64,000 nucleotides of DNA from Methylomonas sp. 11b (GTDB lineage Bacteria > Pseudomonadota > Gammaproteobacteria > Methylococcales > Methylomonadaceae). The stretch lies in NCBI RefSeq assembly GCF_000515215.1, contig NZ_KI911557.1, positions 496,001 through 560,000 on the forward strand. The letters run 5' to 3'. Under the pieces are notes generated by a model that did not search any database, was not told where the DNA came from, and was given only the letters and a program-made list of their open reading frames with translations. The translations under genes and the position numbers were made by a program. The number at the start of each line of letters is the position of its first letter. The first letter of the stretch is position 1. Below, in pieces: positions 62,205 through 64,000 of the stretch.

Positions 62205-63059
62205 ATGTCTGCCAACACCCAACCCTTTCAATACCGCCTGCCGCGCCCGGTAGTCGGGGTGTTCCCCGGCGCGCATCCCGGACAAATGGTCGGCAACGGC
62301 CAATTGTTCAAGCGCCATGACACCTTGATCGCCCGTCCGGATCCCAGACGCATCGATTTGCGGGCCAGTCTGCTTGACCCGTTCGGCCAATATCAAGTGC
62401 GGGTGCAGCAGCAAAATAGCGCGGTCGATGTGTTTTTGCTCGCCGATTTTTCGGCGTCCATGGGTTTCTCGGGCGGCAACGACAAGCGCTGTGTACTAGC
62501 AGATATGCTGCTATCCATTGCCGCTTCGGCCTTGGAGTACGGTGATAATTTCGGCTTTATCGCTTGTAATCAGCAAGTTTTAACCGACTGCTATTTGCCG
62601 GCAGGTAAACATATGGGGCGGATTCAATCTCTGGCCGAACGTCTGCAAAAGCTGGTATTCCAGCCGGGATCGGAGGGTTTGCTGCAAGCCCAACGCTATC
62701 TACCCAATCACCGAGCCTTGGTATTTTTGGTGTCGGATTTTCATTTTCCGTTGCCGCAGTTGCAGGCCATTTTGCAATGCCTGAGTCGTCACGATGTGAT
62801 TCCGCTGGTGTTATGGGACCAATCCGAATATAGCGGGTTGCCGGATTGGGGCCTATTCCAGCTACAGGATCTGGAAACCGGTAAACGCCGTACCTTGTGG
62901 TTTCGGCCGAGTTTGAAGCGCAAGATAGAACAGGCTTTTGCGCAGCGTCGCAGCCAATTGCAACACCATTTTCGGGCGTTTGGCTGCGAGCCATTATTTA
63001 TCGAAAACGGCTACCGTTCCGAACAGCTAGCACAATATTTTTTAAGGCGGGTAGGGTGA
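62205..63059 (+). CDS. mxaS: DUF58 protein MxaS
   Basis: This 284-residue protein has a DUF58/VWA-like domain. FLLADFSASMGFSGG gives a MIDAS-like DxSxS, and LVFLVSDFHFPLPQL and VIPLVLWDQSEYSGLPDWGLF are further family parts. MxaS partners the MoxR ATPase, and mutants in other methylotrophs lose methanol dehydrogenase activity. The stop overlaps mxaA by one base (TGATG). Confidence 0.88.
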   Translation: MSANTQPFQYRLPRPVVGVFPGAHPGQMVGNGQLFKRHDTLIARPDPRRIDLRASLLDPFGQYQVRVQQQNSAVDVFLLADFSASMGFSGGNDKRCVLADMLLSIAASALEYGDNFGFIACNQQVLTDCYLPAGKHMGRIQSLAERLQKLVFQPGSEGLLQAQRYLPNHRALVFLVSDFHFPLPQLQAILQCLSRHDVIPLVLWDQSEYSGLPDWGLFQLQDLETGKRRTLWFRPSLKRKIEQAFAQRRSQLQHHFRAFGCEPLFIENGYRSEQLAQYFLRRVG

Positions 63060-63976
63060 TGCAGGCGCTGCAGCGGATTCGCCTCTATGTGGCATCGGCA
63101 ATGGTAGCGATACTGTTGTCAGCCTGTTCCGGCACGTCCAACCAGGCGTTACGGGATTTTCAACTGCAAACGCCGCGCCCGTTCGGCTATGTAATCGGCG
63201 ATACCATACGCCACCGGATCTTGATCGAAACCCGCTCAGGTATGGCCCTCGAACGCAGCAGTTTGCCTGCGCAAGGCCGACTGAATCGTTGGTTACAACT
63301 TAACGAGATCAATGTCACCGAGCAAGACAGCGGCGGCGGCAAGTACTACCAAATCGATTTGCTGTATCAGCAATTTTATGCGCCGCTGGAAGTGAAGGAG
63401 CTGAGCATACCCGGCTTTAGCTTACGCTTTCAGCAACACGGGCAAACCCTGGAGCAGCCGGTAGCGGCCTGGCGCTTTACCGTTGCGCCATTGCGGGAAC
63501 TGGTGGTCAGGCAGGATCAGCACGGTGAATATATGCGCCCGGACCAAGCACCACCGCTGTTGGACGACCAAGCAATTGTTAAACGCTTATTAATGGCTTT
63601 GACCGTGGCTGTGGGTATCGCTTTACGCTTAGCCTGGCTCTACGGATATTTGCCGGGACTACCTAAACGCAGCGTATTCAAGCGTGCGCAGCGTAAGTTG
63701 CGAAACCTTGGCCTGCAACAATTGCCGCAAGCGCTCAGCGCGGTACATGCGGCGTTTAACGGTTTGCACGGCAAGCCGGTGTTCTTGCATAAACTGGCCG
63801 ATTTTTATCATAGCCATCCGGAATATCGCAGCATTGCCGATGAATTGGCCTGGTTTTTCGACTATTCCAACCGTTACTTCTTCGGCGATGCTTCCTCCAC
63901 GCCACAAGAAAGCGATCTGCAAAGAATCAAAACCCTATGCCTGCACTGCCGGGAAATCGAGCGAGGCAGCCGATGA
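63059..63976 (+). CDS. mxaA: MxaA, methanol dehydrogenase calcium-insertion factor
   Basis: This 305-residue protein has a signal/lipobox-like start (AILLSACSGTSN, Cys near residue 23), a periplasmic beta-rich part with GYVIGDTIRHRILIET, one membrane segment near residues 182-205 and a cytoplasmic tail ending with HPEYRSIADELAWFFDYSNRYFF. MxaA, with MxaK and MxaL, is linked to calcium insertion into the dehydrogenase. ATG 63059 is chosen; the open frame before it shadows mxaS. It overlaps mxaC by 4 bp (ATGA). Confidence 0.88.
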   Translation: MQALQRIRLYVASAMVAILLSACSGTSNQALRDFQLQTPRPFGYVIGDTIRHRILIETRSGMALERSSLPAQGRLNRWLQLNEINVTEQDSGGGKYYQIDLLYQQFYAPLEVKELSIPGFSLRFQQHGQTLEQPVAAWRFTVAPLRELVVRQDQHGEYMRPDQAPPLLDDQAIVKRLLMALTVAVGIALRLAWLYGYLPGLPKRSVFKRAQRKLRNLGLQQLPQALSAVHAAFNGLHGKPVFLHKLADFYHSHPEYRSIADELAWFFDYSNRYFFGDASSTPQESDLQRIKTLCLHCREIERGSR

Positions 63977-64000
63977 ATTTAGGCTTGGAGTATCCGTGGG
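63973..64000 (+). CDS. mxaC: Start of mxaC (VWA-domain protein), cut by window end
   Basis: ATG 63973 overlaps the mxaA stop as ATGA and opens a frame reading MNLGLEYPW to the window end. In mxa operons the gene after mxaA is mxaC, a VWA-domain membrane protein. Only nine codons are visible, so the call rests on position. Confidence 0.6.

Overview
The window comes from a gammaproteobacterial methanotroph, most likely Methylomonas or a close relative in the Methylomonadaceae. The main support is a calcium-type methanol dehydrogenase operon (mxaF-J-G-I-R-x-S-A-C, 56156 to the window end). The trpA-accD-folC-dedD-cvpA-purF-metZ order and the ribD-ribE-ribB-ribH-nusB-thiL-pgpA order are also typical of Gammaproteobacteria. 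No species call is possible from sequence alone.

Layout. 1-6923: housekeeping run for tryptophan, fatty-acid, folate, purine and methionine synthesis plus cell-envelope genes. 7010-12117: PilZ protein, glutaredoxin, class II aldolase-like protein and a large mechanosensitive channel. 12201-18197: nrdR and a tightly coupled riboflavin/thiamine operon in which the RibB protein carries a degenerate GTP cyclohydrolase II domain (RibBX type). 18371-19201: secreted HbpS-like protein. 19322-19398: initiator tRNA.

19353-32497: a 13.1-kb integrated element bounded by a perfect 48-bp direct repeat of the tRNA 3' half. It carries a tyrosine integrase, small helical proteins, a three-gene toxin-antitoxin operon, an AT-rich orphan gene, an AlpA-like regulator, a primase-helicase broken by a 7-bp tandem duplication, a non-coding stretch with repeats and a possible packaging site, a prohead protease, a major capsid protein, a lambda gpI-like tail-assembly protein and a second toxin-antitoxin pair. 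It has no recognisable terminase, portal or tail genes, so it reads as a phage satellite or a reduced prophage that would need a helper.

32683-43482: small orphan genes, a GH30 enzyme convergent with a giant cellobiose-phosphorylase-like protein, a ParA ATPase coupled to an unknown partner, and a complete IS66 element with 8-bp target duplications inserted in an older palindromic repeat. 43483-50233: an RND efflux operon with a divergent TetR regulator. The outer-membrane component is translated through a REP palindrome. 50307-52835: SRPBCC, YdhR-like, SDR and DUF938 proteins.

53054-64000: a sigma-54 activator, a divergent MxaB-like response regulator, and the mxa operon. The operon encodes the PQQ dehydrogenase subunits (F, I), its electron acceptor cytochrome cL (G), the periplasmic helper (J) and the ATPase/VWA-type insertion machinery (R, S, A, start of C). 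Palindromic repeats lie in the F-J, G-I and I-R gaps. The best candidates for undescribed biology are the satellite-like element with its orphan cargo gene, and the ParA-partner dyad.
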